Assembly: GCA_946803715.1 (NCBI GenBank)
Contig: CAMPET010000108.1
Span: forward strand, 61,656 to 109,734
Direction: 5' to 3'
DNA from: Beroe ovata
Lineage: Eukaryota; Ctenophora; Nuda; Beroida; Beroidae
DNA length: 48,079 nucleotides
The notes under the pieces were generated by a model. The model was not told the DNA's origin. It searched no databases and saw only the letters and a list, made by a program, of their open reading frames with translations. Made by a program: the position numbers and the translations under genes. Shown in pieces: positions 30,537 through 41,921 of this stretch (position 1 is its first letter; each line of letters opens with the position of its first letter).

Positions 30537-33500
30537 TACTAGACATCACTAGGAGTTTAAGTGAAGATACTATAGGTAAGAGTGTGAGTGTGTTTGTGTG
30601 TGTGTCTGTGTGTATGTATGTGTCTGTACATGTGTGTCTGTGTTTGTGATTGTGTCTGTGTTTGTGTGTCTGTGTGTGTCTGTGCATGTTTGTCTGTGTG
30701 TGTGTGTTCGTGTGTTTGTCTGTGCCTGTGTGTCTGTGTGAGGCTAGAAGCATATTTTCCTAGGATGAAGGACTGGAGCACACGAAGGTACGATACAGTG
30801 GATGAAGCTGAGATTTCACAGTCCACCTACCCTCTGTGCCTCTGGATTAACGTCAGAACAATATCAGTCATTGGACTAGGTATTTCATTCAGTGAAAGTG
30901 ATTTTTATTTCAATAGGATAAGTTTAATATTCTTATTTCATTCTGATGCGGCAAGACTGTGAAAGTTGTGATTTTAGGAACGATCTGGAAATTGTGATTG
31001 ATTAACGATGCATAATAGGACAAGCAATCCAGCGTGCAGGAATAAATGTTGTTGATAATATTTATGTTGGATAAGTTAATTGTTTGGCACTGAAATGTGT
31101 ATATTTGTTAATTCAATCTGGATTTAAACTAAGATTAATCAAAAACTGCTATTATTAAATTGCATTTGATGATGTCTGAGTCAGTATAGATGGTGTGAAA
31201 GTGAAATGTCCTTTTCAGTTTTCAAATAAATCAGTCATCAATGCAGAATGTTTAATCATCACTAGCTGTGATGTCGTGATGAAACACGATTTAACTCATA
31301 ACTATATATATTGGGGAATTGCTTAAACTAGTTGTTTTATCGATCGGTACATTGGAAATATACATTGCTCTTGTACATTATTCTTGTAGATTCTTGTCGA
31401 ATGGTATATTTCATTTTGCTAATCGATTCTAGTCAAGACAACGTATTGTATTCGCGTAATTAGATACCGCCAAAATAAGAGCGGGATAATCAAACAATTG
31501 CGCGCGGTTCAAAACCCGCTAGATTCTCGTGAAATGTGCGCCAAATTTGAAGTTACTGTAGAGTCTTTTCATCAGTGTATTTCAATTCGGAGATGGCGCG
31601 TTACGTCACACACATGCTCTGATATTTGAATTTCTCAGGGAGACCAATACAAGTAAAGAACTATGAGATCACATATGACATCATACCCTTAATAAGAAAG
31701 GAGTTGCCATTATATTACTCTCATTCTATGATATCCCGCTCTAAAAGCATTCAAACCATCACTCTTTGATTGATCAATGATCATGATAGGTTTCATGTTT
31801 CAAAGTGAGGGGGCACTAACTGTCACGAGGTATGGGAGAAAGAGAGAGGAAAGAGTCTGTTGCCTGCCATTGGAAATTGGGAGTATCCAACAGAATTGAA
31901 ATTTGGCTACCAATGTTCTTTCATTAATGTGTTCGATCCAAACCCGTGATACCTTCTCTTCTTCAATACCTACATGTTCAATTAACAATGAACAGCAAAA
32001 GACGGGGGAACAATTCCACATCGTGTTGAAACAATTAGTTACCAAGCTAAGAGTAACATGCAGGATATACTCCCTCACAACTTTGACCCAATCGTAACAT
32101 TTCTCACAGGAAAACCCCTCGCGGGCTCATCCGCCATTTACTCCCAAAGTTCAAATTTCCCGCGCTTCGCACCATACGGAAGTTTACGAGTGAATGAGTG
32201 AGTAGGGAATGCACAGACATATATTCATGATATTGGTGACTGTGGAGGGTGGAGGAGAAGGTGAAGAGAGGAGTTGTTAAAACCACTAGTGAATAATGAT
32301 GATAGGCTTGGTTACTGGTAATTGCAACATGTGTTGATTATCAATAATATTGGGAACCACCCTTTTCGGTGAATGTGTCTTTTATTCCACCATAAATTCC
32401 TTCATTTGTATAATGAAGCAGCGGCCAGCCCATCACCACAAGCCTCACAGAATTTGTAATTAACCTGGTTACCCCACTACATACAGAATTGCCTGTATAA
32501 TCAAATTCACAGATCTGTAATGGTGTAGATTACTAACGGTAATGCGCTTCATTATATTCTGAAGTGATGGAGCTATGGAGGGAAAGAGAATGCTGTACCC
32601 CTTCACCAATCTTAGAATGGTTTCCCTAACCTTATAATCGACACCACTTCATTACACGATTCATTACACGGTAATCAGTGTGTTGCGCTGCGAATTGTTC
32701 AATCATTATCGCTATACCCAATTAACAGTCAATTTGAATTGGTAACCATGGATACAGACACACTGACACTGTCGCCAAGGTTACTGATAGTATCCCACAG
32801 TGGTAGGTTACTGTTATCATCTGACTTGCTATTGCACAAGTTAACCGAGGATTGGGTGCTCTAGAAGTTGCGAAGTCTTACACAAAGTTATATAGTGCGT
32901 CATGAGTATCAATACACAGGAAATTATGCAGATTAGCTGTTCAGGTATCACACTAATTAGTGTTACCACACTAATATGTGGTTAATGACTGGCAAGTCAA
33001 TTATAGATGTGATAACCATTCTATGAGATCATTCACTACGGATCACAGTCTCTATGGTAATAAGTGGTTTCGGAACGAGCGTTTGCTAATTACATCATCT
33101 ACACCACACCGTCACCACTCCTAATAAGAACTCGTAATAAGAACTCATGATCTTTTTCATGAGGATTATAAACATTTCATTCGTTCTTTCAAACGGTGGA
33201 AACTGGGGCAAGTCTCCCAGAATTACTGATGCATCATTCAGCACAGTGGGTTTGGCAAGAACCCAACTTTCACACAGCTGTAATAAGAACAATCAAATGT
33301 ATAGTGATCTTATGTGGTGATAAGAGGGGGAAGTTGAGTGAAACTAGTGCTGACAACTGTCAGACAGGCGTAATTGGACAGATACCCTACATACATGCTG
33401 CCCCATTTTACATTAATACAGAGCGGGGCTCTGTAATATGGTTTGAGTAGAGTTGCGCATGCGTGTGCACAATTTGAATATTAGTCAGCCGTTGGCGGGA

Positions 33501-34333
33501 AATTTGTATTCGTGTAAAACGGTGCTATATCAAATTTGAAACCATATAGAATCTTCAAAATTCGACACTTTCTGTAGTACAACCAATAGCCATTAGCCGA
33601 TGTCAAAGTACATGGAAGCTGTATGTCAATGATAGGACATGAAGAATATGGATGCATATTGCATAATGTTCAGTTGCAACACATATAGACATGATGTAAC
33701 TAGGGTGTAACTATGAAATAAACTGCACATATCAGTGACACATATGCATATATGAGTGACACATATCGTGTGACACATGGTGTCATTGAATCCAGCAAGT
33801 GATAAAGCCAGAGTAAATTAAGAGCGAGCGAAATGAAGATCTCTAAGGTTGGGCTTTTTCTGATATGAAGTTATAGAAATGATAAACACGTGTATGGCAA
33901 ATTAACAATAGAAAATGTAAGGTTATAAGTTACATAATAAGAGGGTCATAAGTTATCATATTACCTATAGCGTTATCAACTCCTTATATAAACGACAATT
34001 CATGGGTTAAAATTTGAATATCAATGTACGGAACTTTAAAAAACACCATTATCATATAGAAACGTCCTTTACTCCTAACTTAAACAGATAAACTCTGTTA
34101 ATTTGTTAACATGCAAACCATAGCATCATAAAGAATAAGTTATAAAGAAACCAGAAATAGGTTGCAATATCAAATACTATAATATAGATTCATTGCATTT
34201 TAGGTTTACCATAACTCATGAACGAAATAAGCCAAAAACAACTTACCTGTAACGATGAACAGTGATCTAGCATAAAGACAGTTACATCAATAAGGTAAGA
34301 GGTTTATAATTCAATACTAGTCAATGTTCTATA
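30537..34333. other. Long interval without a supportable gene
   Basis: It holds the STARD3 3' untranslated region, with AATAAA at 31041-31046 as the likely polyadenylation signal. After that comes AT-rich DNA with short repeats, such as TGACACATAT copies near 33730-33780. Small open frames here lack splice support or family features. Confidence 0.6.
30585..30740. repeat. GT-rich degenerate microsatellite in STARD3 3' region
   Basis: GTGTGT/GTCTGTGT mixture 50 bp after the STARD3 stop. It is bounded by a donor-like GGTAAGAG at about 30573 and an acceptor-like TTTCCTAG near 30760, so it could be removed as a 3' UTR intron. Confidence 0.8.
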
Positions 34334-34897
34334 TCACAGTATCATTATCAAGCTGTTTCTAGTTGACTTTGAGCAGTTATCTTTCATCTTCATAACCTTC
34401 ACTTTGTCAGACAACTTTTCCACGTTTTCTGTGCAAACATTTTCTTTGCTTTCTGAAATAAAATTGCATAAGTTAGATACTAAATCTTCATACATCAAAC
34501 ATTCTTAAACAAAACATCACATTAGGTACATACCATCTGTCTTCATTTCTTTCCTTTGTGTCTCCTCTTCCTTAGTCCTTCCTTTCTCTGCATTAAGCAT
34601 CTTGGTCCTTCTCATTAGAGTGGGGAGCACTCTTCTGCATTTAAGTTCATGCATAGATCTTGCAAGGTGTGATTTCTTCTTTTGCATAATTCTCCTAGCT
34701 TTCATTGCTTCTGACAAATCATGTCCATCATCAGACACTGAGTCCAGCATTTCGATGAATGACATTTTATTTCTTCTCTTTGCAAGTGGATCAAGAATGT
34801 TGTCCTCTGAACGGCTTCTTGAGCACAGTGGAGAGAAATCCAGCCTCCTCTTGGATTCACGAGTAGGAGTTGTGATATCTTGTATATTCTCAGTCAT
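34334..34897 (-). CDS. Small nuclear-type protein with cyclin-docking-like motif and KEN box (unknown family)
   Basis: Two minus-strand exons, 34534-34897 and 34334-34452, join in phase and give 160 residues. An acceptor just 5' of the ATG suggests a non-coding first exon near 34920. I do not recognise the family. Visible features: TTPTRESKRRLDFSP near residue 9-23, where KRRLDF resembles an RxL cyclin-docking site next to minimal S/T-P phosphosites; a basic middle (KARRIMQKKKSHLARSMHE, then RRVL and MRRTK) likely nuclear; and ESKENV at the exon junction, a KEN box as recognised by APC/C. A cell-cycle-regulated substrate of CDK and APC/C is the inference. The basic, low-complexity sequence means these short motifs could also arise by chance. 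Confidence 0.65.
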
Positions 34898-35518
34898 AAC
34901 TGTATCTAATTCAAATCTGTAAATGGTGTGATAATGTTTTCATATCTCTACAAGATCAGAGAAAATGTGGATACCCCTATTGGTCAGAAATGATGAATAT
35001 TAATAGAATTGGATAAGGCAGTCTTTTAATAGAGTACATTGGAATATGAGACAATGCAAATAAAATAAATTACAGATTGAATTTCTACATGATACTATGT
35101 CATTGTTGTAGGATTGCTCCCCAGTACCGATGCAAGCCTTTAGATTTAGCTCTATGGATTGAAAATAGTATGAAACGAGGAGAACAGTTGTCGATCGATG
35201 ATAGACCCTGTCGAGAAGTTTATTTCACGTCGTGTCAAATTTTTTCACGAACTCGCTGTAATTCATTATTGCATTGTTTGACAATGCAAAGTTTTTGGAA
35301 GGCACATAAACTTTTGACTAGGCTTTGAGCGTTTCCGCCGCTGAGGCGCGCACTCAGCGCAGCGAATTAGACTTGTCATTCAGATGTTACCTGACCTGTT
35401 TCTTGCGCGAGCGCGCCTTTGATGGAGATAAAATCTGACATGAAAATTAGACGCATAGCAATTAGCAAAACAGTGCAGGATTGATTGTTTGATGAACCTG
35501 TATGTTCATGTTGATTGT

Positions 35519-35640
35519 TGTCAGATGTTCATGTTACCTGACCTGTTTCTCGCGCGCCTTCATCGAAGGCCTTCATCGAAGGCCTTCGATGAAGGCGCGC
35601 GCGCCGCGCGCGAGAAACTGAGGTCAGATAAAATCTGACA
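35519..35640. repeat. Foldback (MITE-like) element
   Basis: The outer arms are TGTCAGATG...CCTGACCTGTTTCTCGCGCG and CGCGAGAAACTGAGGTCAG...ATCTGACA. The centre is a near-perfect palindrome of CTTCATCGAAGG and CCTTCGATGAAG blocks. The whole would fold into one hairpin. It shares its arm sequence with the elements near 15009 and 35380. Confidence 0.8.
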
Positions 35641-35776
35641 AGTTGATTGATGATATACTCGGCCCTGTGAAAGTGTGAATGTCATTCATGCATATTTTGT
35701 TGCGCGGTTTCATGCAATCATGTTGTTTATCGATGATAAACTCTGTCGAAAATTTCGTTTTGCGCGCGCGGCGCAA

Positions 35777-35838
35777 ACTTATTCTCAGACTTATTCTCAG
35801 ACTTATTCTCAGACTTATTCTCAGACTTATTCTCAGAC
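35777..35838. repeat. 12-bp tandem repeat, five copies
   Basis: ACTTATTCTCAG repeated five times head to tail inside a foldback element that elsewhere has a single copy. It is a recent local expansion. Read on the minus strand it encodes a repetitive ISLR peptide, but that frame has no other support. Confidence 0.95.
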
Positions 35839-36338
35839 GCAAGCCGCTTCGCGGCTTGCATCAGCGGTCTAGCATCGCCAGACAAGCAATCATGCATCTG
35901 CATCATGCACGATGATCGTTAGTTTAGCGTTGCCAAAAGCAAAAATGCTGACAAACTATTTGTCGACTTTTTTGGCACTTGGCACTTGATTGATTTTGGA
36001 AAATTATTTCTTTTCCTACCAATTATTAATCATAACATGGCTATATCAGCTATGGCTGCCAGTGCCTGTGCTACAAATAATGTTGGCGGATGTGCTCATA
36101 GTCGCATGAATATCCTCATTTCACGAAAGTTCCACCAGTAACAGGATCTTATATTATCTGTTATCATTAAGAATGCCTGAAAGCATTCATTTTAGAAAAT
36201 CCTGAATGAAATTGAATTATATAAAACCTTTCCAACACAACCAAATAGAATCTGTCCATAATTTCTCATTATTTGGATCTCATTTTGGGTCCATTCATTT
36301 ATCATCTGGATGAAGGGAACTTTAATTTCAGCATCAAA

Positions 36339-37622
36339 ATGTCTTATCACTTAGAAGCTTTAAGAAGATCACGAATTTTGCAGAGAAAGCGAGATGCCCA
36401 GTTTGAGATTGCTGCCAAGAAAGCCTCTAAGGTAAAGAACAACCCAATATTTGAAAAAATGTCGTATCTCTTTGTTCATTGATCCTATCAAACTTTATGG
36501 CTGTCAATCACTATCAGGCAAGTCATGTGAAAAAGGTCAATAATTAAACCAAGGCAATGGGCTTTGAGACTTGGGATCCATCCCTAAAATACCATGCTCT
36601 ATTGAGTTCAAAGACCCATAGGAAGAATGCACTCATTGGGACACTGGCCACAAATAATATGTAGACTCACGAGATTTCATGAAATAGTACACAGGAATTG
36701 CAGGGTGAGGAACTGGACGAACATGTACAGCATCTTTGTCGAGAGGAGACTTTTCCCAGACGTACAATCAGTACTCACGAGGTTCCACGGTTTGGGTCAG
36801 CTGGAGAGGCTATAGCTCAGACATATAGCTCACTGTGAGTGTTTTCAATACCTTCTTACATTGTAGATTTTAGAATCCTTTTGCTGTTAAATATGATGAA
36901 TTTTGTAATTAATCAAGAATCATGGGATGCCAAGATGTCTATAAAATGACCATTATTATGTTGTTGTTGATTGTAATTTGTTGATTGTAAAGGTGTGCAA
37001 AAAGTTCAGCATGCAATACAAAATCTGAATAGCCATGCATGCTACACTAATCAGCGCAGTTTTTAACTAATTTTTGATAAAATTAAGTAATTCTTGTTCC
37101 ACTTCTCCATGTCAAATTTGGAATAACAATTCATACTGCCAATTTACAGGGAGCCCTAATATGAGAGCCCAAACATTTCAGTCTTTAAAAGTGTTTGCTG
37201 TATGACAATTTCAAAAATTAGGCCTGCATATCACTTGTACTAGACCTGATATAGTCGTGGGAAAATCTGTTCTGCTTGCAAATTTTAATTTCATCTTGTA
37301 ACCTTGTGAGTAATTTGCATTGTGAGATGTAGAATGAAGCTGCACCATCTAGGACAAGGAAAATAATACATGAAAACATGAATAACGAGTGGTTTTCATG
37401 TTATGACTCGTGTCCACCCAGAATCATTTGGATCAGAAACTGGATTGGTAGGTTCTTATTGACTAATTAACTCGAACCAACCCTCTAAAGTAATTGATCC
37501 TCAGGAACGATGTGCCAGGATCAAAGGACCTGTGGGACGCCCAGAAGCGACTCAGGAATAGCTGCCTGTACATGGGACCCTTCTACAGTGGTGCCGGGAA
37601 ATGGGCTGCTGAGACCAACTAA
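36339..37622 (+). CDS. Small three-exon protein, 113 residues, unknown
   Basis: Exons 36339-36431, 36704-36834 and 37505-37622 join in frame (phases 0, then 2) with good donors (GTAAAG, GTGAGT) and acceptors (TTGCAG, CCTCAG). The product begins MSYHLEALRRSRILQRKR, a basic helix, continues through GEELDEHVQHLCREETFP and ends DLWDAQKRLRNSCLYMG...SGAGKWAAETN. There is no signal peptide or membrane segment. I do not recognise the family. The basic N-terminal helix and aromatic, glycine-rich C-terminus recall small axonemal or microtubule-associated proteins, but this is only an impression. The ATG lies 8 bases after an acceptor-like TTTCAG, so a non-coding upstream exon is likely. Confidence 0.65.
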
Positions 37623-38698
37623 CGTGATTGGGATTGATTGTGTGATCAGAAGTGTGTGATTAGCAGTTTTTCAATTACAAACATGATGTTTTTTGTGTAC
37701 ATTTACCGTGGATCTCACTTGGACTGCAGTGATAAAGTACGATTGGATGATAGGGATGTAGAATTAGAGCGTGTGCTGTGTACACTGTAAACTGTAGGTA
37801 CAGTGTACAGTGTACACCAAAGTATGATCAAAGTTTGTATCTCACATCTCTGTAATACAGACCTATCACAATGTGTAGTGTGTGTAATCTATCCAATATT
37901 CACACCCACACACTGTGTCTTACAAACACACACACTGTGTGTTACACACTGCATGTGTGCAATCTGCTCGGAGAATGTTAGGATAGCATGCATGGAGTTC
38001 ATTGCTTCACCTTAACATTACCAAAATGCTTGCTACCATTGAGAGTCAATTTTTATTTAACTTTGAGGAATCAATTGAGATTTATTTATTGTAAAAAGAG
38101 GAATTTTTAAATGTGAATACTGAATATGTAAATAGCGAGGTAGATATGTAAATAAACTCAGATAGTTTTTGTTGGTTTGCAGAGAATGTGTTAAAAGATA
38201 GCAGAATTTAGCATATTGGAATCCATTCAGCGTTGATATGGTTAGTTAAAATTGCTTTGAAGTTTAAAGAGATTTATAGTGTTGAATTGAGTTTATTAAA
38301 TAGGTAACTGAATTCAACTGTAATCAATATAGCGTTGGAAGAATCATTTGTTAATTTACTTAAAATAGAATTATTATTTCTACTGTATAATTTTGCAGTT
38401 GCCATAGCAATTTGCTTCATATCCAAGAAATGTTGTGCTCTCTAAAAGTTCTAGGCTACATGGCAAACACAATATAATAACACCGTGTTTCCTAAACATA
38501 AGGATCCTAATTTATAATACGATAACCTATTCACCTACATAATATCAAATTACAGATTTGAGGTGTTCAAGCTTAGACAGAGGGGCTCAATGTGCGAATT
38601 CATAGAATTACAAAATATCAAAACTAAGGCAGTTGTTCTGATATCACCAACACTAACCTCACAACACCAGCACTAACCTCACAACACTACAGGAAGTG
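37623..38698. other. Intergenic interval
   Basis: AT-rich DNA with no gene seen. It contains a hairpin of GTGTACACTGTAAACTG / CAGTGTACAGTGTACAC at 37778-37816 and CA-rich patches at 37905-37945. Confidence 0.55.
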
Positions 38699-39061
38699 AT
38701 GTCTTCATGGGATGAACTGTTACAATTCGTACAAGATGAGAAGCAACTAACCGCCTCTTCCTCCCACCCTCCAACCTCTTCCACACATCCAACCTCTTCC
38801 ACACCCCTTTTCAACGCAAACAACCTGAATATTACTCTGGCTGGAGGTGCACAGTTCAGTATCATACCTCCCACGTATACCCCTGTAACATTTCAGAGGT
38901 TGGAGTGGAAGAGCGAGATTTCACCGTCCAGTGTGATGGATAATATGGGCGTGGCACTTATACCACAGGATATACAATATGATATGCAAGGAGAGGGGAG
39001 GAGGGGAGGTCAAGAGGCTGTTGGGGAGGAGGTGAAAGAAGAGGGGCTGAAGAAAACATGA
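38699..39061 (+). CDS. Hypothetical protein or terminal exon, 120 residues
   Basis: The frame opens at ATG 38699, nine bases after an acceptor-like CTACAG, and ends at TGA 39061. The product starts MSSWDELLQFVQDEKQL, then has a Ser/Thr/Pro/His-rich linker, a possible globular part (ANNLNITLAGGAQFSIIPP), and a Glu/Lys/Gly-rich tail. The amino-acid mix looks like protein and not repeat, but no family was recognised. The acceptor suggests it may be the last exon of a gene whose earlier exons I could not place. Confidence 0.45.
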   Translation: MSSWDELLQFVQDEKQLTASSSHPPTSSTHPTSSTPLFNANNLNITLAGGAQFSIIPPTYTPVTFQRLEWKSEISPSSVMDNMGVALIPQDIQYDMQGEGRRGGQEAVGEEVKEEGLKKT

Positions 39062-40624
39062 CTTGGAGAAGAGGTAATTTCAGATTGTTGAGTTCTAATG
39101 AATTTGATGAATCTAATAATGAATCCTCATGAATCAAGGGGAAATTACGTTTGACATATTTTCAATCTGGCCGTATTGGTCGATTTATCTCTACTACTAT
39201 AAGCATCTTATTATCAATACCTATAATGCTAACTGATAACTCTACTGAAGTAACTGCGATGAAATAGGACCATCATGAAAAATCTTAGCACGCATCAGTC
39301 TTTATTACCGTTACACATTTAAACTTGTATATGCGACTCTGTTATCAGCGATAGCAATATTTAACAGCCATGGCTAGCTGTTAACAATTGGTAAAACTGA
39401 GGTTAGAAAAAAATCTATACATCCATTTCAGTATTGTAATGTTGCTTACAAGCCTTTGAGTATTGAGTAATGAGTAAACGGAATGGGTGATAGCCAACAC
39501 TCAAAGCTTTTGAACGGGTTATGTCATGACTCATGATTGGTTCCTGTTCTAGCTTTGTTCGGGTCAAACTGTGTTGCACAATGTACTCAGTACTGACTAC
39601 TGAGCATGCTATCCACTTTAAACAATTCATCACACGTGTGAAATCTCGTGGAAGCTTTGCATGGGCAGTAGTGGAGATGGAATAAAAGATTGTGCATTTC
39701 CAAGCAAGGCGATGAGCATTCTGGTATCACAGCTTTTCATTGTTATAGACTGTCAAAATAGTTCGAAGCCTTGTAATGGAGTTTTGACACGAATCCTTCG
39801 CGACTACGTCTTCTCTGATATTGAGTGCTATATTGTCCTAGAGGGGCTTATAGTATTCTAAATTGAGTTGCTACACTTGATAGCGACAAACATTCGTTTA
39901 CGAACACTGTAATATACCCCGGACTTAGCCACTTATTAGCCACTTGCCTGTGCTCGATTGAAGGAGAGCGATTTTTTGCCGCAAACTCCAATCGCATTTG
40001 TCGTGGAGAATAATGCGCAGTTGAGGCGCGCGTCGCGGCGCGCAACTATTAAGTGGGTACCGCGTACGTACAATCGATTTGTTCCCACGTTGCGTGACCC
40101 AACCTGCCGTGACCTTGTAGGATTTTACCCTACCGTCGGTGCGCGCGATTTTCAATCCGCCCTTGCCAGGGATAATCCGCCAGGGATAATCCGCCCTTGC
40201 CAGGGATAAAATCCCGCCAGCTAGGGTAGGGTGAAATCCTACAAGCCGTGACCCAACCTTTTCAGTTCACTGAGTAGAATTGGGGCGCGCAACGTGTGCA
40301 CAAATCGATTCCATTGGGATGACGTTCCAATCATGGGTCAAACTGGTACGGAACAGTGGACAGCTTCTTGCTCAATTTGTTGATAAAGTAACATTCATAC
40401 AATGTACTGAGCGGTCTTATTGAAGAACAATGAGGCTGATTAGTTCCATCGCCTAAAGTCATTGTTACTGATAATTGACCCATAGTTCACTATCCATCTT
40501 ATTTACCCGGGATTTCATCTTATACACACCAATCCGTAACTTGAGTAGAACTTCATCAATCGACATTCACCAGTGGATTTCCTACACCCATTTGTTCATT
40601 TGGTTTAGTAAGTTGAACACAGAC
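39062..40624. other. Intergenic interval with a foldback element
   Basis: No gene seen. It contains the inverted-repeat element at 40114-40245 and, from about 40347, the start of the unit repeated at 41658. Confidence 0.6.
40114..40245. mobile_element. Foldback element with terminal inverted repeats and flanking direct repeats
   Basis: The left arm CTTGTAGGATTTTACCCTAC (40114-40133) matches the right arm GTAGGGTGAAATCCTACAAG in inverted orientation with one mismatch. The interior has short CCGCCCTTGCCAGGGATAA repeats. CGTGACCCAACCT occurs on both sides (about 40093 and 40247), possibly a target duplication or part of the element. It is non-coding and MITE-like. Confidence 0.7.
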
Positions 40625-41526
40625 ATGGTCGCCAGCAGACGTAACATTCTCGCTGAGGTTGCTGCACCTGTGATATACGATAAACAACTGTAATACTGAG
40701 AGTATCTACAAATTCTCTCTTCTCTTTTACTCCACCATACACCTCCATTTCAGCTGAAAGACGCGCAGGACAGTGACGCAGACTTGGTTACCTACTGTGA
40801 GACCCTGACACCGATAGCAACACGAATAGGGACCGAGATATTCGTGTTGATTGTGGCTGTTGTCATGATCTCAGTGGGCTCGGACAACTACCAAAACTGC
40901 CCTGTCAACTCAAAACTCCCTATATACCTTGTGAGTGAATACGCGTGATGATATGAAGTTATAGCTACTTCATTATCAATTGTTCACCTGATATCCCTAT
41001 TCATGACACAAACTTCATGACATAAGCTTGGTTGGTTTTGGTTTTACTTCATGTTTGATTCCAGGTTGTGACTGGAGTTCTGTACATCCTGTGGCTCTGC
41101 GGTGACGAGCTGTTCAGTATCTGTGATAACACGTGTTTTAAATTCCTCTACTCCTTCATAAACACAGTGCTCACAGTTGCCCTCTACATTGCTGGTGAGT
41201 GGTATAGGGGGTGTGCACCTCATTACCATCTCATTAGCAAGTCATTAACATGAGCATAATTAGCAGCTACTCTACCCTGCAATATTCCTACAGGGACAGT
41301 ATGGATATACGAACTATGGGGTACAGTGAACACGGTAGCTGCAGACAGTGACAACTACTGCAGTGCGAACGTGTACTGGATCTCATTCGCACATATCACG
41401 GTTATCTCTGTTATACTCATGGTAGAGATAATCGGGCTGGCCACGTGTCTTCTCTTCGCCGGCTGTGTGAAGTGTTGCTGTAGCGAGAGAGGGAGTGGAG
41501 AATCCGCACCTCTCAGATCAGCCTAG
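40625..41526 (+). CDS. TMEM272-like four-helix membrane protein, copy A
   Basis: Exons 40754-40930, 41065-41194 and 41294-41526 are firm. The first exon probably starts at ATG 40625 (MVASRRNILAEVA), but its donor is unclear because the frame meets TAA 66 bases on; a phase-0 donor near 40669 would work. The product has about 190 residues and four hydrophobic segments. The family marks are N-C-P-V-N-x-K-LPIYLVVTGVLYILWLC after helix 1, a T-V-W-I-Y motif, N-Y-C-S-A-N-V-Y, and a Cys-rich cytosolic end (GCVKCCC). These match TMEM272-like proteins, whose function is largely unknown. A second copy follows at 41922-42781 with about a dozen residue changes, mainly in the last exon. Confidence 0.75.
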
Positions 41527-41587
41527 AGCTCTGTGAGGAGTGCTAGAGTCATGATCCTTACTTAAGATGACTGTTTCTACTTCTAGT

Positions 41588-41656
41588 GACGACTTGTCTG
41601 GCGATGCTAGACCGCTGATGCAAGCCGCTGTCTGAGAATAAGTTTGCGCCGCGCGC
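41588..41656 (-). repeat. Truncated foldback element beside an N
   Basis: The reverse complement of this stretch matches 35770-35887: the GCGCGCGGCGCAAACTTATT part, then CAAGCCGC...TTGCATCAGCGGTCTAGCATCGCCAGACAAG. It starts 62 bp after the copy A stop and runs into the N at 41657. The corresponding place after copy B (near 42830) lacks it. Confidence 0.8.
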
Positions 41657-41921
41657 NGTACGGAACAGTGGACAGCTTCTTGCTCAATTTGTTGATAAAG
41701 TAACATTCATACAATGTACTGAGCGGTCTTATTGAAGAACAATGAGGCTGATTAGTTCCATCGCCTATAGTCATTGTTACTGATAATTGACTATCCATCT
41801 TACCCGGGATTTCATCTTATACACACCAATCCGTAACTTGAGTAGAACTTCATCGATCGACATTCACCAGTGGATTTCCTACACCCATTTGTTCATTTGG
41901 TTTAGTAAGTTGAACACAGAC

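Larger units (their letters stand above)
34921..36338. other. Interval rich in GC foldback repeats
   Basis: No gene was identified. It contains foldback copies related to 15009-15276: 35195-35460, a strong palindrome at 35519-35640, and a copy with a 12-bp tandem at 35725-35887. Confidence 0.6.

Noticed and set aside
30526-30962. Cys/Val-rich and His/Thr-rich frames
   Set aside because: Products of the GT microsatellite behind the STARD3 stop codon.
31800-32286. Minus-strand frames of 92 and 60 residues
   Set aside because: No splice sites, domain or signal peptide, and composition is not clearly coding.
35777-35838. CRISPR-like array
   Set aside because: The 12-bp copies are directly abutting with no spacers, inside a foldback repeat of an animal genome.
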